Shown: positions 8,157 to 16,429 of the stretch, piece by piece | How the letters are laid out: each line of letters starts with the position of its first letter | How positions within the stretch are numbered: position 1 is the first letter of the stretch | Source: Acinetobacter sp. ANC 4204 | GTDB lineage: Bacteria; Pseudomonadota; Gammaproteobacteria; Pseudomonadales; Moraxellaceae | Length of the DNA stretch: 64,000 nt | Assembly: GCF_002135205.1 (NCBI RefSeq) | Contig: NZ_NEFZ01000001.1 | Location: forward strand, 434,001-498,000 | Direction of reading: 5' to 3' | Program-made: the position numbers and the translations under genes | The notes under the pieces: generated by a model | The model's input: the letters and a program-made list of their open reading frames with translations, nothing else | The model's database searches: none | Told to the model about the DNA's origin: nothing

Positions 8157-8196
8157 TTGTATATAACTCACATACAAATTAATCAGACTGCTAAAA
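8157..8196 (+). promoter_or_regulatory. Probable late promoter of P-Q with 21-bp activator element
   Basis: Positions 8157-8177 carry TTGTATAT-N5-ACATACAA, identical over 21 bases to the element before V (2012-2032, opposite strand) and in the same orientation relative to the gene. GCTAAAA at 8190-8196 lies about 26 bp from the dyad centre, as the -10-like element does at V, and the flanking AGAC-TGC context is also shared. No -35 is evident, consistent with activator dependence. Activator identity is inferred. Confidence 0.62.
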
Positions 8197-8212
8197 AGAC
8201 ACGGTACTGCCA

Positions 8213-10015
8213 ATGTTTGCACATGAAAGCAAACAGCCCTTGGCAATGAATGATTTATCTCCAATAGCAAACTTACATCTGATTATGGACAACAAACTGA
8301 AAGCCAAATTCCTATATTGGCTTGGATGGAAAATTGTCGATATTGCAGAAGTACTGAACGAAAATGAGCGAACAGTTCAGGCATGGAAAACACGTGAAGA
8401 TTGGGAAAAAGAAAAGCCCGAAAATCGTGTAGAAAATGCTTTGTCTCTTCGCCTGATGATGCTCATTCTTAAAAATAAAAAAACGTCAGGTGACATTAAA
8501 GAAATTGATGCATTGATGCGGGCATATAAAGAGTTTGCCCGAATTGAGAAGTATCGAAATGATGGTACTGAAGCAGACTTAAACCCTGAGATCCGTAAAC
8601 GAAATACCGCACCACGTAAAAAAATACCTAACCATTTTACCGAAGAACAAATCGAAGAATTGGTGCTGGCGTTTGAGGAAAACCTGTTTGATTACCAATG
8701 GAATTGGTATCGGGCAATGGATCAACGTTCCCGTGCAATTCTAAAAAGTCGGCAGATTGGTGCAACTTATTATTTTGCTCGTGAAGCTCTGATTGATGCT
8801 TTGAAAACTGGTCGAAATCAAATTTTCTTGTCGGCTTCAAAAGCCCAAGCGCATATTTTTAAGCATTACATCAAAGCCTTTGCAGCTGATGTTTGTGGGG
8901 TAGAACTCACGGGTGATCCTATTGTTCTTTCCAATGGTGCAGAGCTTTTGTTTTTAGGTACAAATTACCGTACAGCACAAGGACACCACGGTAACTTTTA
9001 TTTCGATGAATTTTTCTGGACTCATGGATTTAATGAGTTGGAAAAAGTTGCATCGGCAATGGCTTTGCATAAGAAATGGCGTAAAACCTATTTTTCTACA
9101 CCATCAACTATTACCCATGAAGCACATTCATTCTGGACGGGTGAACGATTCAACAAAGGTCGTCCGAAAAACAAGCAAGTTAAAATTGATGTCTCGCATT
9201 CTGCTCTGAAAAAAGGACGACTTTGCGAGGACAAGATTTGGCGACAAATTGTCACCATTTTGGATGCTGAAGAAGGCGGATGCGATCTATTCAATATTGA
9301 TGATCTTCGTTTTGAATACTCTGCAGATGACTTTCAAAACTTGTTGATGTGTGAATTCGTGGATGATGGTCAATCCATGTTCCCGCTAAACATGCTTCAG
9401 CACTGCATGGTGGACAGTTTAGAAACTTGGTCTGATTTCAAAGTTTGGCATTCACGCCCTTATGCTAACAAACCAGTGTGGGTTGGATACGATCCCGCTT
9501 TGACTGGAGATAATGCTGGCTTAGTTGTAGTTGCCCCTCCTGCTGTTGCGGGCGGTAAGTTCCGTGTATTAGAACGTCACCAGTTCAAAGGCGATGACTT
9601 TGCCCAACAAGCAGAACATATCAGAAGTATCACTTTACGCTACAACGTAACTTACATCGGTATTGATACAACAGGAATGGGCGTAGGTGTTGCAGAACTT
9701 GTCCGTCAGTTCTTTCCTGCTGTTCATTCATTTAAATATTCACCAGAAGTTAAAGCCCAACTTGTTTATAAGACCTTAGATGTCATCCGCAATGGACGAC
9801 TTGAATACGATGCAGGCGATAAGGATTTAACTCAGTCCCTTATGAGCATCAAAAAAACAATTACAGCTAGTCAAAAACAAATCACGTTTACTGCTGGTCG
9901 ATCAGAAGACATAGGACATGCCGATCTCGCTTGGGCGCTAATGCATGCAATCTATAACGAACCGTTGGCTGGCATTACAGAAACAAACACTTCCGTCTTG
10001 GAGATTTACTCATGA
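8213..10015 (+). CDS. P: Terminase large ATPase subunit P (P2 gpP-like)
   Basis: 600 residues, near P2 gpP (590). An N-terminal helix-turn-helix (residues about 30-60, LYWLGWKIVDIAEVLNENER then TVQAW) recognises DNA. The ATPase centre has KSRQIGAT as Walker A and FYFDEFFW as Walker B. The C-terminal nuclease-like fold starts at VWVGYDPALTGDNAGL with IGIDTTGMG. It drives DNA packaging with gpM. An alternative ATG lies 11 codons in; ribosome-binding sites are weak at both. Confidence 0.95.
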   Translation: MFAHESKQPLAMNDLSPIANLHLIMDNKLKAKFLYWLGWKIVDIAEVLNENERTVQAWKTREDWEKEKPENRVENALSLRLMMLILKNKKTSGDIKEIDALMRAYKEFARIEKYRNDGTEADLNPEIRKRNTAPRKKIPNHFTEEQIEELVLAFEENLFDYQWNWYRAMDQRSRAILKSRQIGATYYFAREALIDALKTGRNQIFLSASKAQAHIFKHYIKAFAADVCGVELTGDPIVLSNGAELLFLGTNYRTAQGHHGNFYFDEFFWTHGFNELEKVASAMALHKKWRKTYFSTPSTITHEAHSFWTGERFNKGRPKNKQVKIDVSHSALKKGRLCEDKIWRQIVTILDAEEGGCDLFNIDDLRFEYSADDFQNLLMCEFVDDGQSMFPLNMLQHCMVDSLETWSDFKVWHSRPYANKPVWVGYDPALTGDNAGLVVVAPPAVAGGKFRVLERHQFKGDDFAQQAEHIRSITLRYNVTYIGIDTTGMGVGVAELVRQFFPAVHSFKYSPEVKAQLVYKTLDVIRNGRLEYDAGDKDLTQSLMSIKKTITASQKQITFTAGRSEDIGHADLAWALMHAIYNEPLAGITETNTSVLEIYS

Positions 10016-11073
10016 ACCCATTTTCAACAGCCAAAAGTTTAATGACCTCAGCACTAAACTTATTACCGCAGCCATTACAACAAACAGTTTCTCAGAAAAC
10101 GGAAGCATTCTCCTTTGGTGATGCTGTTCCAGTATTGAATGGAAATGATTTATCAAACTACATGGAATGCTGGTTTAATGGTCGTTGGTACGAACCGCAA
10201 GTCAGTCTAGAAGGTCTATCAAAGAGCTGGAAATCAACACCGTATTTAAGCAGTGGGATTATTTTCAAACGGAATTTTTTAGCCAACTTATTTGTGCCAC
10301 ACACACGTATGAGCCGACAGTCTTTTGAACAAGTCGGATTGGATTTTATTTGGTGCGGAAATACTTATGTTGAAGACGTCCGCTCACGCCTGAACAATAC
10401 AATTGAGTTCAAACCTGCTTTAGCAAAATATACAAGAGCAGGGGAAAATAAAGGGCAATACTTTTATTTAGATCAAGGACATCGCGGATATACAGAGCAT
10501 GAATTTCCCCAAGACCGCATTTGTCAAATTCGGGAAACTGATGTTGATCAAGAAATTTATGGTACGCCTGAATATATTTCTGCTTTGCAAAGTGCTTGGC
10601 TGAATGAATCTGCTACTCTCTTTCGTCGTAAGTATTACAACAATGGTTCCCATGCTGGATTTATTCTTTATGTAAATGATCCTGCTAGCGATCCAAATGA
10701 CATTACTGCCCTACGTACAGCATTAAAAGAAAGTAAAGGACCAGGGAATTTCCGAAACTTGTTTTATTACAGTCCAAATGGGAAAAAGGATGGTATTCAA
10801 GTCATCCCAACTTCCGAGATTGCAGCAAAGGATGATTTCACTAATATTAAGTCAATTACACGTGATGATACTTTGGCTGCTTTACGTATTCCGCCACAGT
10901 TGATGGGTATCGTTCCAAGTAATGCTGGCGGATTTGGTGATATTAAATCTGCTACCGAAGTGTTTTATCACAATGAAATTGTGCCATTGCAATCGCGTCT
11001 ACTTCAGTTTAATGAATGGGCGGGTGATGAGGTGATTAAGTTCAAAGAGTATGGATTAATCAAATCAAAATAA
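10012..11073 (+). CDS. Q: Portal protein Q (P2 gpQ-like)
   Basis: 353 residues, close to P2 gpQ (344). The family pattern PVLNGNDLSNYMECWFNGRWYEPQVSLEGLSKSWKSTPYLSSGI (read in parts), FVWCGNTYVEDV-like FIWCGNTYVED, YGTPEYISALQSAWLNE and RIPPQLMGIVPSNAGGFGD is fully present. It forms the dodecameric ring through which DNA enters the head. It overlaps P by four bases and is followed by a strong terminator. Confidence 0.95.
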   Translation: MNPFSTAKSLMTSALNLLPQPLQQTVSQKTEAFSFGDAVPVLNGNDLSNYMECWFNGRWYEPQVSLEGLSKSWKSTPYLSSGIIFKRNFLANLFVPHTRMSRQSFEQVGLDFIWCGNTYVEDVRSRLNNTIEFKPALAKYTRAGENKGQYFYLDQGHRGYTEHEFPQDRICQIRETDVDQEIYGTPEYISALQSAWLNESATLFRRKYYNNGSHAGFILYVNDPASDPNDITALRTALKESKGPGNFRNLFYYSPNGKKDGIQVIPTSEIAAKDDFTNIKSITRDDTLAALRIPPQLMGIVPSNAGGFGDIKSATEVFYHNEIVPLQSRLLQFNEWAGDEVIKFKEYGLIKSK

Positions 11074-11091
11074 ATTGTAAACACTAAGACC

Positions 11092-11119
11092 TAAAAAAAG
11101 CCCTAAGGGCTTTTTTTTA
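11092..11119. terminator. Bidirectional terminator after Q
   Basis: GCCC-TA-GGGC stem preceded by a run of A and followed by eight T. It can stop the P-Q transcript on the plus strand and the convergent small gene on the minus strand. Confidence 0.85.
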
Positions 11120-11284
11120 TGGACTCATTCGTTCCAATATCACTTGTAAATCATAATTTACTTTTTCTATATCACCAGTTAAATAAGTATGCTCTTCTTC
11201 TTTAAGCATCATTAACAGTTCATTTAATTGCACAAGCTTGAGTTGAGCTTTCAAAATCTGTTCATTCATTAATTGATTTTTCAT
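11117..11284 (-). CDS. Small hypothetical protein convergent with Q
   Basis: 55 residues from the ATG at 11284 (MKNQLMNEQILKAQLKLVQLNELLMMLKEEE), predicted to be mostly amphipathic helix, with an acidic end. A longer reading to 11407 is possible but its extra residues look like non-coding AT-rich sequence and overlap the hicA operator. It sits where P2 carries non-essential cargo genes beyond Q. No family recognised; the coding status is uncertain. Confidence 0.4.
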   Translation of the reverse strand: MKNQLMNEQILKAQLKLVQLNELLMMLKEEEHTYLTGDIEKVNYDLQVILERMSP

Positions 11285-11366
11285 AATTAAAACATCCAAA
11301 AACAATAACTTAATTAACTTTACGACAGAGATTTTCGCTCCATATAGATAATATTGCAAGCAATAA

Positions 11367-11421
11367 ATAAGACAAAATTGTCTTAATTTAAGTAGACAAT
11401 AAGACAAATTTGTCTTATAAT
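11367..11421 (+). promoter_or_regulatory. hicAB promoter with two operator palindromes
   Basis: Two 16-bp palindromes, AAGACAA-N2-TTGTCTT, lie at 11369-11384 and 11401-11416, centres 32 bp (three helical turns) apart; the second extends to a perfect 20-bp palindrome. TAGACA (11393-11398), a 17-bp spacer and TATAAT (11416-11421) form a near-ideal promoter whose spacer is filled by the second palindrome. HicB-type antitoxins repress their own promoters, so these are likely its operators. Confidence 0.78.
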
Positions 11422-11449
11422 AAGTTATTGTTTAAACAAGGTGAAGCTT

Positions 11450-11629
11450 ATGAGCTACAACGAATTTAAACGATGGCTTCTAGCACAAGGTGTTGTTATT
11501 TTGCGCAAGGGAAAGGGTTCACACATGATTATTGAGTTAAACGGTAAGAAAAGTGTTTTCCCCAACCACGGCAAGAAAGAGATACCAGAGGGCACTCGTT
11601 TAAAGATCAAAAAGGATTTGGGGCTTTAG
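11450..11629 (+). CDS. hicA: HicA-family mRNA interferase toxin
   Basis: 59 residues from the ATG at 11450, which has AAGGTG as ribosome-binding site; a GTG three codons upstream overlaps that site and is less likely. The YcfA/HicA double-stranded-RNA-binding-like fold is evident: NEFKRWLLAQGVVILRKGKGSHMIIELNGKKSVFPNHGKKEIPEGTRLKIKKDLGL in pieces, with the key GSH histidine and the FPNHGKKEIPEGT motif. It cleaves mRNA when released from HicB. It lies just outside Q of the prophage. Confidence 0.93.
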   Translation: MSYNEFKRWLLAQGVVILRKGKGSHMIIELNGKKSVFPNHGKKEIPEGTRLKIKKDLGL

Positions 11630-11639
11630 CCTCAAATCC
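11614..11639 (+). other. Hairpin across the hicA stop codon
   Basis: GGATTTG (11614-11620) pairs with CAAATCC (11633-11639), with an inner GGCT/AGCC stem; the hicA TAG is inside it. Only a short T-run follows after a gap. It could reduce readthrough into hicB or protect the mRNA end; no function is shown. Confidence 0.5.
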
Positions 11640-11689
11640 TATGTAGCTTTTAGGTTTAAACTCGTACTATTAGTCGAGGTATTTATAAG

Positions 11690-12103
11690 ATGAAATATGC
11701 AGTGAAAATTGTGCAAGAAGGCGATGCCTTTCTTGTAAGTGCTCGTGATTTACCAGAATTAAATAGTGTTGGATATTCATTGGAAGAGGCTTTATCTGAA
11801 GCCTTGGAAGGTATCGAGACAGTATTTATGATGTATATGGATGATCGCAAGATGATTCCTTTACCAACAGATCAGGAGGATGGTGAGTATCTCATTCATG
11901 TGCCTGTTTTGGTTGCTTCAAAAATCTATCTATACAACGAAATGTTAGATCAGAAAGTGACTAAAGCAGAACTTGCTAGACGCTTAGGCGGTATACAGAA
12001 AAATGCCGATAGATTGTTATCATTAAAACATGGTACCAAAATTGAAGCAGTTGAAGATGCATTCAAAGCATTAGGCAAAGAATTGAAAATTCAAATCGCA
12101 TAA
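11690..12103 (+). CDS. hicB: HicB-family antitoxin
   Basis: 137 residues. The N-terminal RNase-H-like HicB fold (KYAVKIVQEGDAFLVSARDLPELNSVGYSLEEALSEALEGIETV, read in parts) is followed by a C-terminal helix-turn-helix (KAELARRLGGIQKNADRLLSLKHGTKIEAVEDAFKALG). It binds and blocks HicA and, by family knowledge, represses the operon promoter. It starts 60 bp after hicA with a GAGG ribosome-binding site, and a terminator follows. Confidence 0.93.
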   Translation: MKYAVKIVQEGDAFLVSARDLPELNSVGYSLEEALSEALEGIETVFMMYMDDRKMIPLPTDQEDGEYLIHVPVLVASKIYLYNEMLDQKVTKAELARRLGGIQKNADRLLSLKHGTKIEAVEDAFKALGKELKIQIA

Positions 12104-12121
12104 CCACTCCTCAATAAAAAT

Positions 12122-12146
12122 GCCCGCGTACATCGCGGGTTTTTTT
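12122..12146 (+). terminator. Terminator after hicB
   Basis: CCCGCG-TACAT-CGCGGG stem followed by seven T. Confidence 0.85.
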
Positions 12147-12186
12147 GACCCCAAGAACAAACGAGAATAATTCTCACCTATATCCA

Positions 12187-12230
12187 CCCCACACCTTGCC
12201 CCGCGCAGTTGCCCCACCCCACCTGCCCTC
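12187..12230 (+). other. C-rich cos-like candidate
   Basis: A patch very rich in C within AT-rich DNA, containing CACCTTGCCCCGCGCAG and CCCCACCCCACC. In P2 the cohesive-end site lies just beyond Q and is similarly C-rich on the Q-sense strand, with a TTTCCCCGC core. Position and composition fit; the exact cut sites are unknown. Confidence 0.35.
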
Positions 12231-12918
12231 TCTAAATGTGGCTGTTTTACTGCAAGGCCAGACATAAGAAAAAATCAGGCAAACATAGGGCGTGATTAGG
12301 GCATTTCAAACTTCGAGAAGCTTTTTTAATACTGCATTTCACTACAGATAAACATGTTTGACTGTTTGGATAAAAGTTGAGCTAAGACAAGAGAGAATAA
12401 ATATTCAGTCTTATAACTATTGCGAACATAATCTAATGCATTCCCATCTATTGAGCACAAATAAATGTGTTTTCTAGGTCATAGATTTTTTTTTGAAGTA
12501 ATAAAGTAATTTTAAAATTTAAGTTACTGAAATATATAAATAAACATGATTACATTAAAGTGTAATTTTTTGTAATATTCTAGGTAATATTTTATAAGTT
12601 ATTGATTTTATTAGCATGGTATCAGGTTAAATCTAACTAATTTTTACAGTAATTAATTACTAACATATTACCTCTAAATTACATCTTAAAAATACTATAA
12701 GTTATTGTATTAAATATAATTATAAGAAAATATTACTTTATTACTTCAAAAAAACGATAGTCCCCGAATATTTTCAATTTTACCTAAATTTAGGCTTTTG
12801 AATGTTTTTCATACTGTTTTTTTAATTTTGATGGGAATGATATGGGAATTTTCACCCTCAAAAACCCATTTAAATACACATGTATAAAAATGTAAGTCAT
12901 TGATAAATAACAATAAAT
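12231..12918. other. AT-rich stretch with no supported gene (prophage edge)
   Basis: About 690 bp of very AT-rich DNA between the cos-like patch and tRNA-Arg. No ORF with good start signals was found on either strand. It probably holds the prophage/chromosome junction; no direct repeat could be identified because the other end lies outside the window. Confidence 0.5.
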
Positions 12919-12994
12919 TGGTGCGCTCAGCGGGACTCGAACCCACGCCACAGGCTTCGGAGACCTGTACTCTATCCAGTTGAGCTATGAGCGC
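12919..12994 (-). tRNA. tRNA-Arg (anticodon CCG)
   Basis: Acceptor stem GCGCTCA/TGAGCGC, D-loop AGCTCAACTGGATAGAG, anticodon loop CTCCGAA, T-arm GGGTTCGAGTCCC and encoded ACCA end; 76 bases. Its 3' end points toward the prophage, the usual geometry for a tRNA used as an integration site. Confidence 0.96.
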
Positions 12995-13172
12995 GCGAGC
13001 ACATCATATCAAAAAAAATCACAAGGTAAAGCATCTATATAGCTTAGAGTGATTTTCCTGCTTATGCTTTATACAATGTTCCATATCTGCAACACAGAAT
13101 TGCGAGTAGATTACTTGGTTTATTAGGCATAATCGCTCACAATAGTGCCACTATTAATCATTCGAGAATTTC

Positions 13173-14108
13173 ATGACTGATGCATTGACGTTAAGAGATT
13201 TGTCCAAAACCTATAAAAATGGGTTTCAGGCCTTAAAAGGCATCAATCTAACTGTTCCTGAAGGTGAGTTCTATGCCCTTCTTGGACCAAATGGTGCAGG
13301 CAAATCTACAACGATTGGTATTATCAGCTCATTGACCAAGAAAACCGCAGGTACTGTCGAAATTTTTGGACATAATCTCGACACCCACCCTTCTCAAGCC
13401 AAACAGTGCTTAGGAGTTGTACCTCAAGAGTTTAACTTCGGTCAGTTTGAAAAAACCTTCGATATCTTAGTCACACAAGCGGGCTATTATGGTATTCCTA
13501 AAAAAATTGCAGAAGTTCGTGCCGAAGAATATTTAGAAAAACTCGGCTTATGGGAAAAACGTGGTGTTCAAGCTCGCATGCTTTCAGGTGGTATGAAGCG
13601 TCGCCTGATGATTGCCCGTGCCATGATGCATGAACCAAAACTCCTTATTTTAGATGAACCTACCGCAGGGGTTGACATTGAACTGCGTCGTTCGATGTGG
13701 GACTTCCTCACAGAAATGAACAGTAAAGGTACCTCGATCATTTTAACGACACACTATTTAGAAGAAGCGGAAATGCTATGTCGTCGAATTGCCATTATTG
13801 ACCGTGGTGTGATTAAAGAAGACACCAGCATGAAAAATTTCCTCAATCAGCTCAATGAGGAAACCTTTATTTTTGATTTGGCCACACCGATTGAGCCGAT
13901 TCATATCGACATTATTGGGGTTCGTTTCCACTTAGTCGACGCCGTGACTCTAGAAGTGACTATGGATAGAGCACATACTCTCAATGACTTATTTCAATTG
14001 CTCGAATCGCAAGGGATCCAAGTTCGTAGTATGCGGAACAAATCCAACCGTTTAGAAGAACTGTTTGTGAAGATGGTCGAAAAAAATCTCGAAGGAACTA
14101 CGCCATGA
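13173..14108 (+). CDS. yadG: ABC transporter ATP-binding protein (YadG-like)
   Basis: 311 residues. Walker A GPNGAGKST (38-46), signature LSGGMKRRL (137-145), Walker B LLILDEPTAG (157-166), and H-loop TTHYLEEAE are all intact. It is the ABC-2 exporter class close to E. coli YadG. It overlaps the permease gene by four bases, so the two form one transporter. The substrate is unknown. It is the first chromosomal protein gene beyond the tRNA-Arg. Confidence 0.9.
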   Translation: MTDALTLRDLSKTYKNGFQALKGINLTVPEGEFYALLGPNGAGKSTTIGIISSLTKKTAGTVEIFGHNLDTHPSQAKQCLGVVPQEFNFGQFEKTFDILVTQAGYYGIPKKIAEVRAEEYLEKLGLWEKRGVQARMLSGGMKRRLMIARAMMHEPKLLILDEPTAGVDIELRRSMWDFLTEMNSKGTSIILTTHYLEEAEMLCRRIAIIDRGVIKEDTSMKNFLNQLNEETFIFDLATPIEPIHIDIIGVRFHLVDAVTLEVTMDRAHTLNDLFQLLESQGIQVRSMRNKSNRLEELFVKMVEKNLEGTTP

Positions 14109-14878
14109 ACTTAAATCAACTTAGCGTAGCTTTATATACTCTGGTGCATAAAGAAATTCGCCGCTTTATGCGTATCTGGCCGCAAACCTTACTTCCACCT
14201 GCCATTACCATGAGTTTGTACTTTGTGATATTTGGTAATTTGGTCGGTTCTCGTATTGGTGAGATGGGCGGTTTTAGCTATATGCAGTTCATCGTCCCTG
14301 GACTGATTATGATGGCGGTGATTACCAACAGTTATGCTAACGTTTCTTCGAGCTTTTTTAGTGCCAAATTTCAAAAAAGTATTGAAGAGCTGATCATGAG
14401 TCCTGTACCTTTGCATGCCATTTTATGGGGCTTTGTCTTAGGCGGTGTCTGTCGTGGGGTCTTGGTCGGTATTATAGTAACGGCTATGAGTTTATTTTTT
14501 ACTGACCTGTATATTACCAATTGGTTTGTTACCATTTACACCGTCTTGGTCACCTCGTTCTTATTTTCACTGGGTGGTTTTATCAATGCTGTGTATGCGA
14601 AATCTTTTGATGACATCTCCATCATCCCAACCTTTGTGCTGACGCCTTTAACTTATTTAGGCGGCGTATTTTATGCCATTTCAGCACTCAGCCCTTTTTG
14701 GCAAAATTTATCGTTGATCAATCCGATTGTATATATGGTCAATGCTTTTCGTTTCGGTATTTTAGGTCATAGCGATGTTAACGTCGTCGTCTCCCTATCC
14801 GTTATGACTATATGTTGTGCAGTGCTTTATGGCATTGCTTACTATTTACTTTCTCGTGGTTCAGGAATGCGTGAATAA
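14105..14878 (+). CDS. yadH: ABC-2 type permease (YadH-like)
   Basis: 257 residues, the normal length. Six hydrophobic segments are visible, with the ABC-2 signature region SFDDISIIPTFVLTPLTYLGGVFY near residues 172-195. It is coupled to the YadG-like ATPase upstream and shares one base with queF downstream (TAATG). It should form a homodimeric inner-membrane channel with the ATPase. Confidence 0.9.
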   Translation: MNLNQLSVALYTLVHKEIRRFMRIWPQTLLPPAITMSLYFVIFGNLVGSRIGEMGGFSYMQFIVPGLIMMAVITNSYANVSSSFFSAKFQKSIEELIMSPVPLHAILWGFVLGGVCRGVLVGIIVTAMSLFFTDLYITNWFVTIYTVLVTSFLFSLGGFINAVYAKSFDDISIIPTFVLTPLTYLGGVFYAISALSPFWQNLSLINPIVYMVNAFRFGILGHSDVNVVVSLSVMTICCAVLYGIAYYLLSRGSGMRE

Positions 14879-15690
14879 TGAGTGTAGAACATTCTCTTTT
14901 GGGTAAAGACACCAATTACCCAACAACTTATCAACCCGACATTCTTTTTCCTATTGCCCGTGCCACTGCACGTGAGCACTATGCGCATGTTGAAGGTATT
15001 CAACAAGGTAAAGACTGGTGGCATGTTTTTGAAATTTCTTGGCTAAATCACCACGGTGTTCCGCAAGTTGCTATTGGTCGCATCAGTCTGCCTGCCACCT
15101 CGCCCAATCTCATTGAGTCAAAGTCATTAAAACTCTACTTTAATAGCATGAACTTTACTCAGTTTGAGTCTAAAGCTGCATTTAAAGCAACGGTTGAACA
15201 GGATTTATCGGCGGCGGCTGGTGCAGATGTGAGTATTGAGTTGTTTCATGTTGATGATGTGCAAGTTAGTCAGCCTGAAGGCATCTGTATTGATGAACTG
15301 ATTCCAACCCAACTGGAAAATCATCCCAATGCAAATCTGTTGGCATTGGATAGCGCTGCTGAAGATGTTGAAGTACAGATTTACTCGCATTTACTCAGAA
15401 GTAACTGCCCAGTCACTGGACAACCAGATTGGGGTACGGTATTTATCAGATATAAAGGTAAAAAGCCTTGTTATAACAGCATACTGGCTTATATTATCTC
15501 TTACCGTCAGCACAACGGCTTCCACGAACAATGTGTGGAACAAATATTTGCCGATATTTGGCAAAATTTGAAACCTGAAAAGCTGATGGTGTACGCAGCT
15601 TATACACGCCGTGGTGGTTTAGATATTAATCCGTGTCGTGTGTCTGATGTGTCATGGATGCCCCGCCCAATTCGATTGGCGCGACAATAA
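14878..15690 (+). CDS. queF: NADPH-dependent 7-cyano-7-deazaguanine reductase
   Basis: 270 residues, the long two-half (YqeK/QueF type II) form as in E. coli. It reduces preQ0 to preQ1 in queuosine synthesis for tRNA. The catalytic Cys177 (RSNCPVTGQPDWG) and Asp184 are present, as is the QueF motif ESKSLKLYFNSMN (80-92), which binds NADPH. It overlaps the permease stop by one base and is probably co-transcribed with the ABC genes, though no functional link is known. Confidence 0.96.
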   Translation: MSVEHSLLGKDTNYPTTYQPDILFPIARATAREHYAHVEGIQQGKDWWHVFEISWLNHHGVPQVAIGRISLPATSPNLIESKSLKLYFNSMNFTQFESKAAFKATVEQDLSAAAGADVSIELFHVDDVQVSQPEGICIDELIPTQLENHPNANLLALDSAAEDVEVQIYSHLLRSNCPVTGQPDWGTVFIRYKGKKPCYNSILAYIISYRQHNGFHEQCVEQIFADIWQNLKPEKLMVYAAYTRRGGLDINPCRVSDVSWMPRPIRLARQ

Positions 15691-15717
15691 AATAAAGAAC
15701 ATTGAGGTTAATACACG

Positions 15718-16368
15718 ATGCCATTTTTTGGTTTTATTCCATCGACTGAACTTTTACAGACTATTCAAACTGCTCAGCAGAAGAAAGACTCAAGTGAACC
15801 TTTATATCCACTTCGAGACAAAACAGCACTACTGATCAATGATGAAATTATTGATGCCATTTTAACTGAGTTAGTACGCCGTTTTCCACCGAGTGATAAA
15901 CGAGATACAGCGGAAAAACTGGCTGGCTATATTAAGTCAACAGTTGCGGTTTTGTTGAAGCAACTCTTAGGCAAAGCATCAAACGACGTAGTGCAAGCTT
16001 CAATTCAGTTTTCTGAAAAAAGCTTGTTTAAAGATGCTGAAGGTCAGTTCCGTGTGGGTGAAGCTTTAGATGCAAGCTTAGTGACCAGCCTCAAATATAA
16101 TTTTGCTGAAATTAAAGCAGGCAATGAAGTAGATAAAGCCGCGTTAACCGAACTGTATAAACAGTTTGCTGAAGCGACTGTACGCCACTTTATGAATGAC
16201 TTTAATAAAACCCTCGATTTGGGCATGATCAAGCGTAAAGCAGCCGATATCGGTTCTGCGGCTGTCATTAAAGCGGTTCATATTGCAGCGAATAAAATCA
16301 TCCCAAATTTAACCAAAGATGAACTTTTAGCTTTAGCTGAGTATCACGACACTTTATTTCATGCTTAA
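15718..16368 (+). CDS. Conserved hypothetical protein
   Basis: 216 residues, largely helical and soluble. No signal peptide or recognisable domain. Features visible: an N-terminal FFGFIPSTELLQTIQTAQQKKDSS, a LTELVRRFPPSDKRDTAEKLAGYIKSTVAVLLKQLLG helical stretch and a C-terminal KAVHIAANKIIPNLTKDELLALAEYHDTLF. It follows queF by 27 bases and likely shares its transcript; a terminator follows. Function unknown. Confidence 0.78.
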   Translation: MPFFGFIPSTELLQTIQTAQQKKDSSEPLYPLRDKTALLINDEIIDAILTELVRRFPPSDKRDTAEKLAGYIKSTVAVLLKQLLGKASNDVVQASIQFSEKSLFKDAEGQFRVGEALDASLVTSLKYNFAEIKAGNEVDKAALTELYKQFAEATVRHFMNDFNKTLDLGMIKRKAADIGSAAVIKAVHIAANKIIPNLTKDELLALAEYHDTLFHA

Positions 16369-16400
16369 AGACTAAAAGCCTTTCGCGACTTTTCAGATCA

Positions 16401-16429
16401 AATGACTCTATTTATATAGGGTCATTTTT
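16401..16429 (+). terminator. Terminator after the queF operon
   Basis: AATGACTCTAT-TTAT-ATAGGGTCATT stem (one G-T pair) followed by a T-run. Confidence 0.8.

Noticed and set aside
11285-11407. Longer start for the small gene convergent with Q
   Set aside because: The extra 41 residues come from AT-rich DNA that includes one hicA operator palindrome; the ATG at 11284 is more plausible.
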